Origin: Vombatus ursinus
Taxonomy: Eukaryota; Chordata; Mammalia; Diprotodontia; Vombatidae
Direction: 5' to 3'
Length of the DNA: 64,000 nucleotides
Assembly (NCBI RefSeq): GCF_900497805.2
Contig: NW_020948983.1
Coordinates: 16,230,621-16,294,620, forward strand
In this document: piece after piece, positions 1 to 11,800 of the stretch
Layout of the letters: every line of letters starts with the position of its first letter
How positions within the stretch are numbered: the first letter of the stretch is position 1
Translations under genes and position numbers: made by a program
Notes under the pieces: model-generated
What the model was told of the DNA's origin: nothing
Databases searched by the model: none
The model's input: only the letters and a program-made list of their open reading frames with translations

Positions 1-39
1 TTGAGTATTACACGTACATCATAGGTTTTCCATGCTCCC

Positions 40-40
<1 letters not shown>

Positions 41-71
<31 letters not shown>
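41..71. repeat. AT microsatellite
   Basis: An AT dinucleotide run with one GT interruption. Confidence 0.95.
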
Positions 72-109
72 AATTTTATCAAGAAAGAAGAGGTGATTTA
101 TTATAAGAG

Positions 110-590
110 TGCTGGATTGACCACAAAGAAAACAATCAGTCCAGAATGTCAAAAAGGTCCATGGCTGCAACTAAGTGAATAGATTTCAGGCAAGCAGACC
201 TTGCATTAAAAGATGAAATGCTCTTTGACAGGAAAAAGTCAAATGATGATAATGGTCCTTTATGAGATGGTAGAGAGGAATTCTAGATCAGGTGAGAGAG
301 TTGGTATAGCTCTCCATAGGGTGATGTCTTCTGAAGGTTTCAGCCAGATGGGATCAAAGATCTGGCATTCTATCTATAATTATATGGCAGGACCATTGCT
401 AGCTGTCCAGACACATGTCTTGCCACTGGACTCCAATGACTCTGGAGGAGAGGATAAGGCTAATGACTTTGCCCAGCTCTGCCTCACTTAAATTCAATTC
501 ACTTGCAAGTCAAAACATCACCCTCCTGATGTCATTGGTCATCTTCAAGAAAGAAGGATGAACAACAATCTATGCCCCATGCCTTTGTGT
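110..590 (-). repeat. Unassigned interspersed repeat, copy A
   Basis: Its reverse complement aligns over at least 150 bases with 58490-58650. The shared parts include a block around TCTCTCCTCCAGAGTCAT and the end AGAAGACCA-TGACATCA-GGGTGATGT. The family is unknown to me. The strand assignment is relative to copy B. Confidence 0.7.
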
Positions 591-1520
591 TTGGGGCCAT
601 TGTCACCATTAAAAGCAGAACAGAAAAAGGAGAAAAGCAATGATAATTGTTACTACTAAAGTTCTGATGGACAAGGAATGTGCATGTGAACATGTTTCAG
701 GAGTGGGGGTGGAGAGTGACCTGGCTTCTAGGGCAATCATCAAGGGATTTGGGCATTCTCTGAAGCTACTCTGGGGTGGTTTAGTACTGTGGGACTAAGA
801 CTAGATGATCTAATAAAACAGAAAAGTATCTTACACACTGAATTAGGACATTGCTCACTGAAGTCTTGCAGAGCATGTCTGCTCCATGCAGTCAGTACTC
901 TCAAGCCTGTGGGGATAAGAAGACTGGTGCTTAATCTGTCTTCTAAAGCTATCACAGTCTGGGTCCATTCTACTTGATTCATTACCTGTAATCCATTCCT
1001 ACAGTCTCCCAAGCAGTCTTATCTCCTGCTGCTACTATGGGTCCTCCATATTTACTGACCTTGAGTCCAGCAAATTATCTTAGTTGAACCACAGCAAGGT
1101 TACTTCAAACTGAAATCCATCCCAGATATCTCTAGAGGCTTTTGACCTGAAAGGATTCTTATACTAGGTTATCTGGGGATCCCAGAACCTGGTCTTATAG
1201 ACCCTGGGAAAATAGTTCCTCATGATATCATACAGACTATTGTCAAAGTATTGTTAAGGTAAATGTGGATTGGGCAAATAAAAAACAACTGTGCATCACT
1301 GTGGGATCATTACCTATCATGTTCACTGTATTTTGCCTTGCCATCTCAGTAGTTTTCCCATCTTCTCCCCTGTTCTCTATTACTCAGGCCAAAGAGAAAA
1401 CATCTGGAAAAAGGATCCAATAACCTTAGATATCTCCTTATCCTTTTCCCTAACTTCCTGGGCTTTGTCCAAAATCGTTGTTGAGGATTGCCTAAGTAGA
1501 GTACAGGCTAACCTAGTTGC
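590..1520. other. No recognised feature
   Basis: Non-repetitive-looking sequence with only short chance reading frames on both strands. I see no exon signals, RNA gene or repeat that I can name. Confidence 0.6.
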
Positions 1521-1524
1521 AGAA

Positions 1525-1880
1525 ACACATTTATTTTTTCCAATCTTTTTACTTTGTTTTATAATATTTCTTGTTGTTTTATGGAGTTATTGACTTCCAT
1601 TTGGCTCATTCTAATTTTTAGGGAGTTGGTTGCTTGAATAAGTGTTGATATCTCTTATGCTTATCAGTGAATTCCCTTTTCAATTCTTCCATAGCTCTTA
1701 TTTTCTCCCCAATTCTTTCTTCTTATTCTGGGTTTGTGTCTTGAATATTCCTGGCACCATAATAGTTGTTTTTGTTTTTAATGGTGAGAATTTTTTTTGT
1801 TTGTTTGCTCATTCTTCCTGCCGACTTCCTGACTTCAGACTCTATTTTAGGGCCAGACTCTGCATACTTCTGTAGGGAAT
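1525..1880 (-). mobile_element. L1 LINE fragment (ORF1 region, antisense)
   Basis: A T-rich stretch resembling the antisense of the marsupial L1 ORF1 coiled-coil segment. It contains the pattern TGGAGTTATTGACTTCCATT followed by TTCTAATTTTTAGGGAGTT, seen also near 41470-41540 in the larger antisense L1. Confidence 0.6.
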
Positions 1881-1889
1881 GTGTGGGCT

Positions 1890-2165
1890 GGTCCTAATGA
1901 TGGGGAAGGGATCTGGACCCCAAAAAGGAAAAGTCCTTGAACTTTCTCACAAATTTCAGCATTGAGGGTTAGTGGGAAAGTTCAGGGGCTTTTCCTTTTT
2001 GGAGTCCAGATCCCAAAGACAGGGTCTTTTTAGGGGTTCAGATCTTATCCCCATCACTGCTACCTTCTTAAGGTACTGAGTGTTGAGTTGCTCCACGACC
2101 TGTTCATATCCTTGTACCACAAAACCTACAGGGGAATGGCTTTTGGTCTGATGCAAGGTAGCTCC
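1890..2165. repeat. Repeat with 43-base inverted arms, shared with 35720-35820
   Basis: Arms at 1908-1950 and 1972-2014 are reverse complements with about four mismatches around a 21-base spacer. The right arm and the following GGGGTTCAGATC-TATCCCCATC segment recur at 35738-35815. It is probably a rearranged piece of the same unnamed interspersed element, perhaps LTR-derived. Confidence 0.65.
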
Positions 2166-2214
2166 AAAGCTACTGAAGCTTTAAACTGCAGTGAGACTTT
2201 TGGGCCACCCTCTA

Positions 2215-2415
2215 TATATTTCTGATAAATTGTCTAAATATCTTGTATCAATTTTTTTCTGAGCTATTTAATACAATTCTCCTCTCTCCCTCCTCCTCAA
2301 TCAGCTTCCCTTCCTATTCTATATGCATTAATTTTGTTCATGCAAAAACTTTTCAATTTCATGTAATACACATTATCTAGCCTACCTTTTGTCATATCCC
2401 TATTTTGGTTAAGAA
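2215..2415 (-). mobile_element. Possible L1 3' region fragment
   Basis: The stretch TTTTGTTCATGCAAAAACTT followed by TTCAATTTCATGTAA resembles the antisense of the L1 ORF2 C-terminal region seen at 18790-18850 and 26885-26930. It is short and diverged. Confidence 0.45.
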
Positions 2416-2419
2416 TTTC

Positions 2420-3060
2420 CTGCGTAGCCACGCCCACTTCTCTAGTTAACCTACCCTAGGATCCAGTCATCCGCTGTTTTCGCCTTGGGATTGGCTGAGA
2501 CGTCGAGATATTTCCACCAATCACCTTGGTTTTCTAAAGCCTTGGGGCCGGAAGGACCAATGGGTATCAAGATTACTTGTTGTCTCTCGGATACGAGTTT
2601 AAACGGTCCGCGCCCACCTCTGCTGGTGACAAAGGGAAGAGCGGTTGACCGCGTCGTTTTTGTAGAAGTCGCTCTTTACTTCGTAGTTTTGTTTTGTTTT
2701 GTTCTGTTTGTTTATATCTAAATCTATTTTATTTCCCTGAGCATCTCTAGCCCTGGCGTGTGTCAGAGAGAGTGAGGGATCGGAGGTCACGTCCACACCG
2801 ACCCTGACATCGAGGTGACCTAGCCAGCCTCCTACATCTTCTCTGCACCCGACGTTCCTTGTAAAGCTCTCTCTCCCCCGGTCCTTGTTCCCTTTCCTTT
2901 GACCCCGGGGATTCTGTGGAGCCCCCACCTTCTCCCTGACCGCCCTTTATTCCCCTGCCCTCTGCCCCCACCCCAGCTGTGATTCTCCCGTCAGCCACCT
3001 GTTTACTGTCTTTTACGGACACCACCCCCCACACCCTCAGTTTCTGGGGATTACCAACTA
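2420..3060. promoter_or_regulatory. CpG-rich patch, candidate CFAP43 promoter
   Basis: By eye this patch holds about thirty CpG dinucleotides in 640 bases, while the rest of the window has almost none. It carries an inverted CCAAT box (ATTGG, 2490-2494), CCAAT at 2517-2521 and 2557-2561, and an ETS-like CCGGAAG at 2548-2554. It lies 1.2 kb upstream of the first CFAP43 exon seen, in the right place for its promoter. No ATG-bearing exon with a phase-2 donor could be found in it. It may hold an untranslated first exon or belong to an opposite-strand neighbour. Confidence 0.55.
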
Positions 3061-3404
3061 GGCCTCCATTCCTTTCCTTGTGGCTCTCATCCCCCGGCCT
3101 TTGAGACCATGTCTCTTCCAGCAGGCCAAATGAGATTAATGCACTTGATGGACTTGCTCATTGCTTCATACGAAGCAATATGGCATTAAAAAAAAAATTA
3201 CTTCTATCAACCCTACCCCCTTATTCCATATACCTTTCAGTCCACCCAATTCTAGTTCATACATTTTCTACTTTCTTTATCAATCTAGGCTCTTTCATTT
3301 GCCTATTACCTTTCCCGTCATCCCCATTCATTTCATCTCACATCCTTGTCTCATTCCTGTAGATGTTAACTCAATATGCAGTTTAGCCTTAATTCTTCGC
3401 CCCC

Positions 3405-3590
3405 CACCCCAGTCCAAAGACTTGGATTCAAATCCCACCTCTGACACCTACTACCTGTGTAACCTTGGGCAGCTCACATAATCTCTCTGGGCCTCATTTT
3501 CCTCACTGGTAAAATGAGGAGGTTAAACAGATGATGTATGATATCCCTTCCAGTTCTATATCCGTGCCCCTGTCTATTAAATGTATGAGA
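3405..3590 (+). repeat. MIR/CORE-SINE
   Basis: Shows the tRNA-like B-box region (GGATTCAAATCCCACC), the CORE (TGTGTAACCTTGGGCA-CTCA), CCTCA-TTTCCTC and GTAAAATGAGG, and the tail CCCTTCCAGTTCTATATC. Confidence 0.85.
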
Positions 3591-4248
3591 TAACAGGTAA
3601 TAAGCAAGATGGCCTGGACAATTGAAGGACTGAAGGGAAGGACTTAGCCCTAATTCTTTCTCATTTGAGACTGCTCTTTATTTGTTTTCCTCCATAAAGT
3701 ACTGTTAGATTTTCATTTAACATAGGCTTTGAAAATCTCATTCTTCTTGCTTCAGCAAAGAAGCATTCTTTTCACTTCAGCTAACATTCTCAACATATCC
3801 TGTGTTGTCTTGTTGAAAGCTATTAATAAAGACAACTATATTTGAACACACAGTAAAAAAGAGAGACCAGTTGTGTTATGTTTTGATTAGAATCAAGCCC
3901 TCTTTGTTCCACTTCACTTTCCTCCTTTTCATTCTCCAAGTACACTTGATCCTAGGAATCCCCCCCTCATCTTAGGGTTACTTGAGTGATAGGAAGTTAG
4001 TCTTGGAAGAAAGTTTATGAATACTTAATCATCAAAGATTTTGATCTGTTTAAATTTTAGTGATTCATAGTATAACCTGGACCTGCAGCCAATTTGGGAA
4101 GATCTTTTTATTTGAAAAATAGTGAGGGAGGGAAGAGGGATGGAGGAGATGGCATAGTTTTGTTTTAGAAATTTTGATGAACTTTGTTTTCTTTTAAAAA
4201 ATAACTTGATATGTATAATTATTGATGGCTATATATCCTTTCCTAAAG

Positions 4249-4502
4249 ATGGGTGCAAGGATTCCCTAAGCAGAATATTGATTTTATCAACGACAACACA
4301 CTTTGCTATGCTTGTGGGAATTACTTAATTTTCATTAACATTGAAAATGAGAAAAAGTGTGTTCTACAGTGTGTGAATGGAAAAGTGGGTGTTCTGGCAA
4401 CTAACATTCCTTTCCAAGTGGTGGCTTTTTCAGATCGCAGTCTTAAACCCGCTATCTACATATACACCTTTCCTGAATTGTCCAGAAAGGCAAAATTAAA
4501 AG
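4249..4502 (+). CDS. CFAP43: CFAP43 exon 2
   Basis: This 254-base exon opens with a single A that completes a split codon (acceptor CCTAAAG|A), then reads [12 protein letters not shown]. It ends K-L-K plus one base of a Gly codon before the donor GTATTT. It encodes the first propeller strands, including [12 protein letters not shown] and [12 protein letters not shown], close to human NTICYPCGNYVIFIN and NIPCEVVAFSDR. The GTG at 4253 is the internal Val of WVQGF and not a start codon. The entry phase of 2 implies a coding exon 1 upstream. Confidence 0.95.
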
Positions 4503-5792
4503 GTATTTCCTCCTTCTCCTATAATTAGAATAATTTATTATAAAAACATAACACATGCTTTTAGTTCTGAATAGGAAATATTTAAGAAAGTATATACTTA
4601 GAGATTGGATGAGGGCAGTAAGAATTAATTAGTGGGTTGGAGAGCTGAATCAGAATCTTAAGTTCAGTTGGAATTTTTCTTCACAGTGGCAATGTTTCTG
4701 TTAAGATCAAATTTAGGTTGAATAATTACAACTAATAAACTACTATTCATGTAGCTGTCTAAAACTACTGATAAAAAGTAATGGTTACAAGTGGTGATTG
4801 TAATCCCAGCTACTTAGAGGCTGAGGTTTGATCTCTTTAGTTTAGGAGTTCTGAGCTGCAGAGGATTAAGCTGATCACCTGTCCAAAATAAGTTCAGGAC
4901 CATGAATATGGTGAACTCCCAGGAACTTGTGGTCACTAGGTCACTAGGCAAGGGGAAAATGGCCCAGATCTGAAATGGAACAGGACTAAACTGTGCTGAT
5001 AGGAGTGGAGAAAAATATCCTGAATACTTAATTCAGTCACTTGACTTTTGAGTATTTTTTTAAGTTTTCTTTTTAAAATTAAATGTTTTCAATTTACAAG
5101 CATTTATTTTCTGGCATTCATCACCCTCTGGGGGGAAAAAGAAGAAAAAACAAACCCTTGTAAGAAAAATGTATAGACAAGCAAAACCAATTCTGAAATC
5201 ACACTATGCCACAAGAGAAAATTTCTATGAATTCTCTCCAAACTTTATAAGGTTATGTACAGTGATGTGATAAAAGCTAGTTTCCACAATGCAAAAGCTA
5301 TACTTTTCTTGCATTCTGTATGCTGGCCGTAAGCAGCCTCAACTTGGGAGACAGACAGGTACACTTCTTGGGGCAAATGGTTGAAACTACTGCTTTCTTG
5401 GCCCCATACTTCAACTGTACTACCTTGCTGTGCTAGATGGTACTAATTTCAGAAAAAGTCAATTGAGTTTTACATAATTTAAAATAAAAGGCAGTTTTTA
5501 ATTAAAAATTTTTTGCAATATAACTTTATTCATTTGTTGATAAGCTATTCAGTGGGGCAGCTACATGGTGCAGTGGATAGAACACCAGGCTAGAGTCAGG
5601 AAGAATCATCTTTTTGAGTTAAAAGCTGGTCTTACACACTTACTAGCTAGTCACTTACCCTCAATTTCTTCATCTGTAAAATAAGATGGAGAAAAAATGG
5701 CAAACCACTTTAGTGTCTTTGTGAAGAAAGCCCCAAATGGGTTCATGTGTCAGACACAACTGAACAACAGCCTATTCAATAAAGATACATAA

Positions 5793-5837
<45 letters not shown>

Positions 5838-8800
5838 GCCTTTTGGGAAAAGGTGATAATAAATAGGAGGAGAAAGAGAAAGGCAGATCCTGACAGAAAC
5901 ATATATAAAATGAGGGGATGATGGATATGAAATACAGAGATAGAAAAACAGAGACACACGAAAGAGGAGATAGTGACCCCAAAACAAAAAGAAATAGGCA
6001 CACAGAGACCTTAATAAAGACGCCATCTCCATGTTTTGGTCTTTTAGGGTATTTTTGCTAACACTTTTAAAGTCAAATATTTTTACAAGCTGAGACACAG
6101 ATGGACAACATAGATTTAGAACAGGAAGGAGAGGAGAAAGGGGAAAGGAATAAACGTTTATTAAGTGCTTAGTATGTGCTAGGCACTGTGGTAAGTGCTT
6201 TACAAATGCTATTTCATTTGATAGGAACCATCAATGCCTCCTAGTCCAACCCCTCATTTTTCAGATGAAACTTTTCTGAAGCTCAGATTAAGTTCCATAT
6301 GCTCACAGCTAGTAAACTTATAGCAAAATGGTGGGAAGGAAACCAAGGGCTTGCAGACCCCAAAACCAACACACTTATCTATTATGTGATGCTCTTGAGT
6401 ACTTTCTACTTGTCTTGAAAGTGTTAGAAAATTAAGCTGAAGGTTAAATATGACCTGAGGGACTTGTGATTATATATCCCTTATGTAAAAATACCATAGG
6501 AAGTAAGCTAAATTTTTAAAAAAATGAAGCAAATCTAAATTTAAGATCATTATAACTTTGTCAATGATGTTTGGGAGTGGTTTCCAGACTAGTTAAAGTT
6601 CTGAAATCATCAGAAATATATGATATAAAGGATTAATTTTGCACTGAGAACTAGAAAATATGATTTAATATTTTTTTTCATCTCTAGGTTCTAAAGTTCA
6701 TAACTTTTTAAAAAGTTTTACTCAGAATGAGTAAATGGGGAAAAACTTAAGGAATACATTAGAAGAGATGTATATGACTGATGACAAAGCAATTAGAAAA
6801 AGGAAATGAACTCTTTTATCAGTGGTTAATTTAAAGACTGATAACTAAAATAGATGTAATTTTCTGCATTAGGGCATGCTCAGCTGGACTATACTTTACT
6901 TGGATTTAGTTATTGTGGTACATATCTGGCTAGTTACTCTGCAGTTCCAGAGTATGAATTGACACTTTGGTAAGTTTAAGCATTTGCACATTTTTGTTTT
7001 AGTAAACGGAAACTTTGTGTAAATATTTTCTAATATTTTTCATTTAAGGTTAAATATATTTCTAAAGTTTATTATTCATCAGAAGAGATTTCACCTTAAT
7101 GTTTTAAGCTACTATTTAGAGAATGAAACATTTTAATCTAAGTTTAAAAAGCCACCTATGTGAACTTCTTGAAGACTTGACTTTTTAGATGGGCTTTTAA
7201 ACTATTTTCTTCGAACATTGCCATTAAAGGGACATGGGAGACATGGGAAGTATCATTCAGCATGTCAGAGTTTACATTTTCAGTTTAGGAGTGATATCAC
7301 TGTTGTCATGGACAAACACCGAACCATACTAAATGGATCGTATTGTGCTGAAATCTGGGAATAACAAGAATGTGTAAGATAGTCTCTAGTTCCAAAGACT
7401 TAACAATTTATTTGGGGTGATAAGACACATGTATAAAAAGATGCAGTGGTTCTTAAAATTGTCAGAATCTTTCTTTTTTGTCTTCTACTATAGCAGAGTC
7501 CCAACAATAAATATTAGTTAACATAATTCATTACTGAAGAGCAAACCTTAATAAGATTTAGTATAAGAGGGAACTTGAAGAATGCGTTTTTTTATTAATT
7601 GTAGTAGAGCCTTGTACATAGTAAGTGTTCAATATAATGTGTTGAATAAATAATGAATAAATTCATCTTAAAATTATGATGATCTGATAAAAATAAATGA
7701 AAGGCCAATTGACACCAACTAGTATCTTGTCATAATAGTGATAGTGATCTTACAAAAATATGCAATATTTATACGAACATTTTAAAACATAAACATATTA
7801 ACAAATTGGTCTCATTTCTGCAACATTTTGTTCCCAGTCTCTGGGCTTTTGGGTTGCCAATGTGAAGAATATGGTATGACTGATACTCACAATGGAAATT
7901 AATAAGTTTTATGGACTAGCTTTGGCCATATATATTTCAAATGTCATTTTATTGTTCATGTAGCATACATTTGTTTAATATATTCATGTTTTAAAATTTA
8001 TTCTTACAGTCAGTCCAAAAGTATATATGTCACATTATTTGACAAATTTTCCATAAAAACTAAACTGTAGTATAATTATATTATACACAAGATTTTTTTT
8101 CTTTATAAGGAACTGGGAAAAAAAGGTTATTTTGTGTAGCAGATTACAACCAGGTGTGGAAGTAAGCCAGATGACTTTTAATCCCATGAACTGGCACCAA
8201 TTGTGTCTGTCTAGTGCAAGTGCTTTGACTATATGGAATATTGAAAGAAGTGACAAGAATTATAATCTCAAGCCAAAGTAAGTAACATTAAAACATGGAA
8301 ATAAAATGATATCATTTCTTTGCATCACTTCACAATGAACCATGTCATTGTCAATGATTTTTGAACTTAATTTTCTGAGCTTATTTTTTTATTCATATAA
8401 AATTAAGAATTAATTACAATTTATATAAGAATATAAATCTTAAACATGCAATCAAAATAACACAACATACATATATTTATATATTCAGTCCTTGGCAGTT
8501 TTCATTTCTATTGTATAAAAGTAATAACCATGATATTATTAATGTGATAGGCTTGTTTTGAGGTACAAAGTTTCTTAAAATTTGGTGCCATTGATGATAT
8601 CATTATGCATTCTTTTTCAACCACTAATTCAGATCCATGTTTTGTCTTAGAACAGCTTCAGTAGAAAATCTTGTTTCACAGAAAAAATGGTTTTAAAAAA
8701 TCTGTATCACTTAATAAACCAGAGGACTCAGTTTACTTGTAGCCAAAACATAAAATGTTCAGGTCCAAATATATATATTTTATTTTTGGTGAGGCAGTCA

Positions 8801-11800
8801 GGCTTAAGTGACTTGCCCAGGGTCACACAGCTAGTAAGTGTCAAGTATCTGAGGTCGAATTTGAACTCAGGTCCTCCTGACTCCAAGGCCAGAGCTCTAT
8901 CCACTGTGCCACCTATCTGTCCCCCCTAATATTTCTTTTTAATATAACAAGACCAATCAATTTATTAACTATCCTTAGAAAAATGGAGGAAGACCAAATG
9001 TATTGTATTTTCCCCGTGTAAATGACTTCCTTATCTATTTGCATTTAGAAGTATCTAAGTCTTATAAACAAATGAGGAGAGCAAGGAATAGTTTACCTGT
9101 CAGATCTATGGAGAATGGAAGAATTTATGACCAAACCAGAGATAAGAGAACATTATGAAATATAAAGTGGATAATTTTGATTACATTAAATTCAAAATTT
9201 TTTGTACAAACAAAGCCAATGTAATCAAAATTAGAAGGGAAGCAGAAAGCTGGGAAATAATTTTTACAGCCAGTGTTGCTGATAAAGGCTTCATTTCTAA
9301 AATATATAGAGAGCTGAGTCAAAGGTATAACAATAAAAGTCATTCCCTAGTTGATAAATGGTCAAAGGATATGAATGGGCAGTTTTCAGATGAAGAAATT
9401 AAAGCTATCTATAGTCATATGAAAAAATGCTCAAAAACAGTATTGATTAGAGAAATGCAAATCAAAATGATTCTGAGGTACCACATCACACCTATCAGAT
9501 TGGCAAACATGACAAAGCAGGAAAATGATAAATGTTGGAGAAGATGTGGGAAAATTGGAACACTAATGCATTGTTGGTGGAGTTGTAAACTGATCCAACC
9601 ATTCTGGAGAGCAATTTGGAACTATGCCCAAAGAGCTATAAAACTCTGCATACCCTTTGATTCAGCAATATCACTACTAAGTCTGTATCCCAAAAAGATC
9701 ATAAAAAAGGGAAAAGGACCCATATGTACAAAAATATTTATAGCAGCTCTTTTTGTGGTGGCAAAGAATTGGAAATTGAGGGAATGCCCATCAATTGGGG
9801 AATGGCTGAACAAGCTGTGGTAAATGAATGTAGTGGAATACTATTGTGCTATAAGAAATGATGAGCAGGTAGATTTCAGAAAAACCTGGAAAGACTTAGA
9901 TGAACTGATGCTGAGTGAAGTGAGCAGAACCAGGAGAACATTGTACACAGTAACAGTAACATTGTATGATGACCAGCTTAGATAGACTTGGCTCTTCTTA
10001 GCAACACAAGGATCCAAGACAATTTCAAAAGACTCATGATGGAAAATGCTGTCCATATATAGAGAAAGAACTGTGGAGTCTGAATGCAGATAAAAACATA
10101 CTATTTTCTCTCTTTTTTTCTTCCTTATGGTTTTTCCTTTTTGTTCTGATTCTTCTTTCACAACATGACTAAGGTGGAAACATGTTAAATGTGATTGTAT
10201 ATTTATAGCCTATATCAGATTGCATGCCATCTTAGAGGATAGGGGAAGGAGGGGGAAAATTTTAGGACTCATGCTTTTATTGAAGTGAATGTCAAAAACT
10301 AAAAATAAATAAAAATTTTTTAAAAAGAAATATCTAGGTCTTTAAAATAAAATGGGAATTGGTTCTTTAGATTGGTCAGTTGATTAATAAACAGGTCTAT
10401 TCTACTTGTTTTTGTAGGGCAGGTATTTGAAAATTTATTAAACATATCAAAATATTATCCATAATTCAAGCTTTTCTGTAAATATAGTCTCTTTACCTTT
10501 CTGGATCAGAAGATCAGTTTGATCATTATGCATTGATTACTCAGTTTTCCAAAAATATTGACCAAATTCATAAATTTCAGGAGGAAATTTGTTACAAAAT
10601 GAATTTATTTAATTTGTTTAATCTTTATTATCCTCACAAAGAAAAATTCAATTTCTTTTAGCTCAAACACCCTTTTATGTACTTAACCATGAAAAATCCA
10701 TTGTGTTTACAATAATGTAGAAGTCTGCTATATTCTACTTTCATAGTGTTACATGTTTTTACAAGGGGCCTTCCTTTTAATGGACTGTTTATTTTATTCT
10801 GTTTTCATTAATGTCTTTTGTCTTTACATCACATTGACTTCCAATATATCCCTCTCCCAATGGAAAATGCTTTTTGACTTTGGTGTCAGAGGTTCTGGGT
10901 TCAACTGCCACCTTAGATTACTTAGTACCTGTATAATTTTGGGCATATCTTCCATGGCCCCTAGTTTTCTCATCTATAAAATGAAATTGTTGGTCTAAAT
11001 TAAATGACCTTTGAGGTTCCTTTTAGTTCTAAATCTGTAACTCTATAGTGTAAGATATTGTGCTGGGAGGGCTCCTTCCCTCCAAATTTTTTTTTCCCAT
11101 GATTTCCCATGAGATTGCCCAAATTTTGTGCCTCCAGATAAATTTTGTTATTATTTTGTCTAATTCTATAAAGTAACCCTTTGCTAGATTTATTAGTATA
11201 AAACTAAATCTATTAATTAATTTAGGTAGTATTATCATTTTGATTATATTGATATGACCTATGAGTAGTTGCTATCTATCTAACTAGTTAAATCTTTTTT
11301 CTGTAAAATATTTTGTGGTATAAATATAATTCTTGTGTATATTTCTAGATGAAATCCTTTCATACATTTCTGTACTTATTTTGAATGGAATTTCTTTTTC
11401 TATCTGTTTCTACTGTGTTTTGTTAGTATATAAAAAGGTTAATGATTTTTATGGGTTTATTTTATATCCTGGTACTTTATTGTAGTTGTTGTTTCAACTC
11501 ATATTTTGGTGGCATTTCTGAGGTCCTCTAAAAGTAGAAGGGCAGGATAGATGGAATGCTGAACTTGAATGAGAAAGATGTGTTTAACTCCTACCTTAGA
11601 TATTTTACTAGCCACACAACCCTGGCCAACTCGCAGCCTCTCTCAGCCTTGATTTCATGAACTATAAATTGGGGATAATTTTAGCATCTACTTACCAGGG
11701 CTGTTTTGAGGGTCAAATGGGATAACGTGTGAAGCACTTTGCAAACCTTAAGACACTGTATAAATGGTAGCTTTCCATCATATCATCCTCAAAAAGTGTT

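Noticed and set aside
740-1012. Minus-strand 90-residue frame as an exon of an upstream neighbour
   Set aside because: No recognisable protein similarity, and no splice borders that would support it.
2485-2721. Frame in the CpG island as CFAP43 exon 1
   Set aside because: No similarity to the CFAP43 N terminus, and no donor in the phase that exon 2 needs. An alternative frame ending YEFK-R at 2602 looked tempting, but it has a stop and no ATG upstream.
2599-3034. Minus-strand frames in the CpG-rich patch
   Set aside because: Arg/Gly-rich low-complexity translations, with no motif and no splice context. They follow from base composition.
4253-4528. Frame starting at 4253 as a complete small protein
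   Set aside because: The first codon is an internal GTG, the exon starts upstream at 4249 and it ends at the donor after 4502.
9155-9823. 222-codon open frame as a host gene
   Set aside because: It is the C-terminal part of L1 ORF2 inside a clear LINE copy with 3' UTR and flanking duplication.
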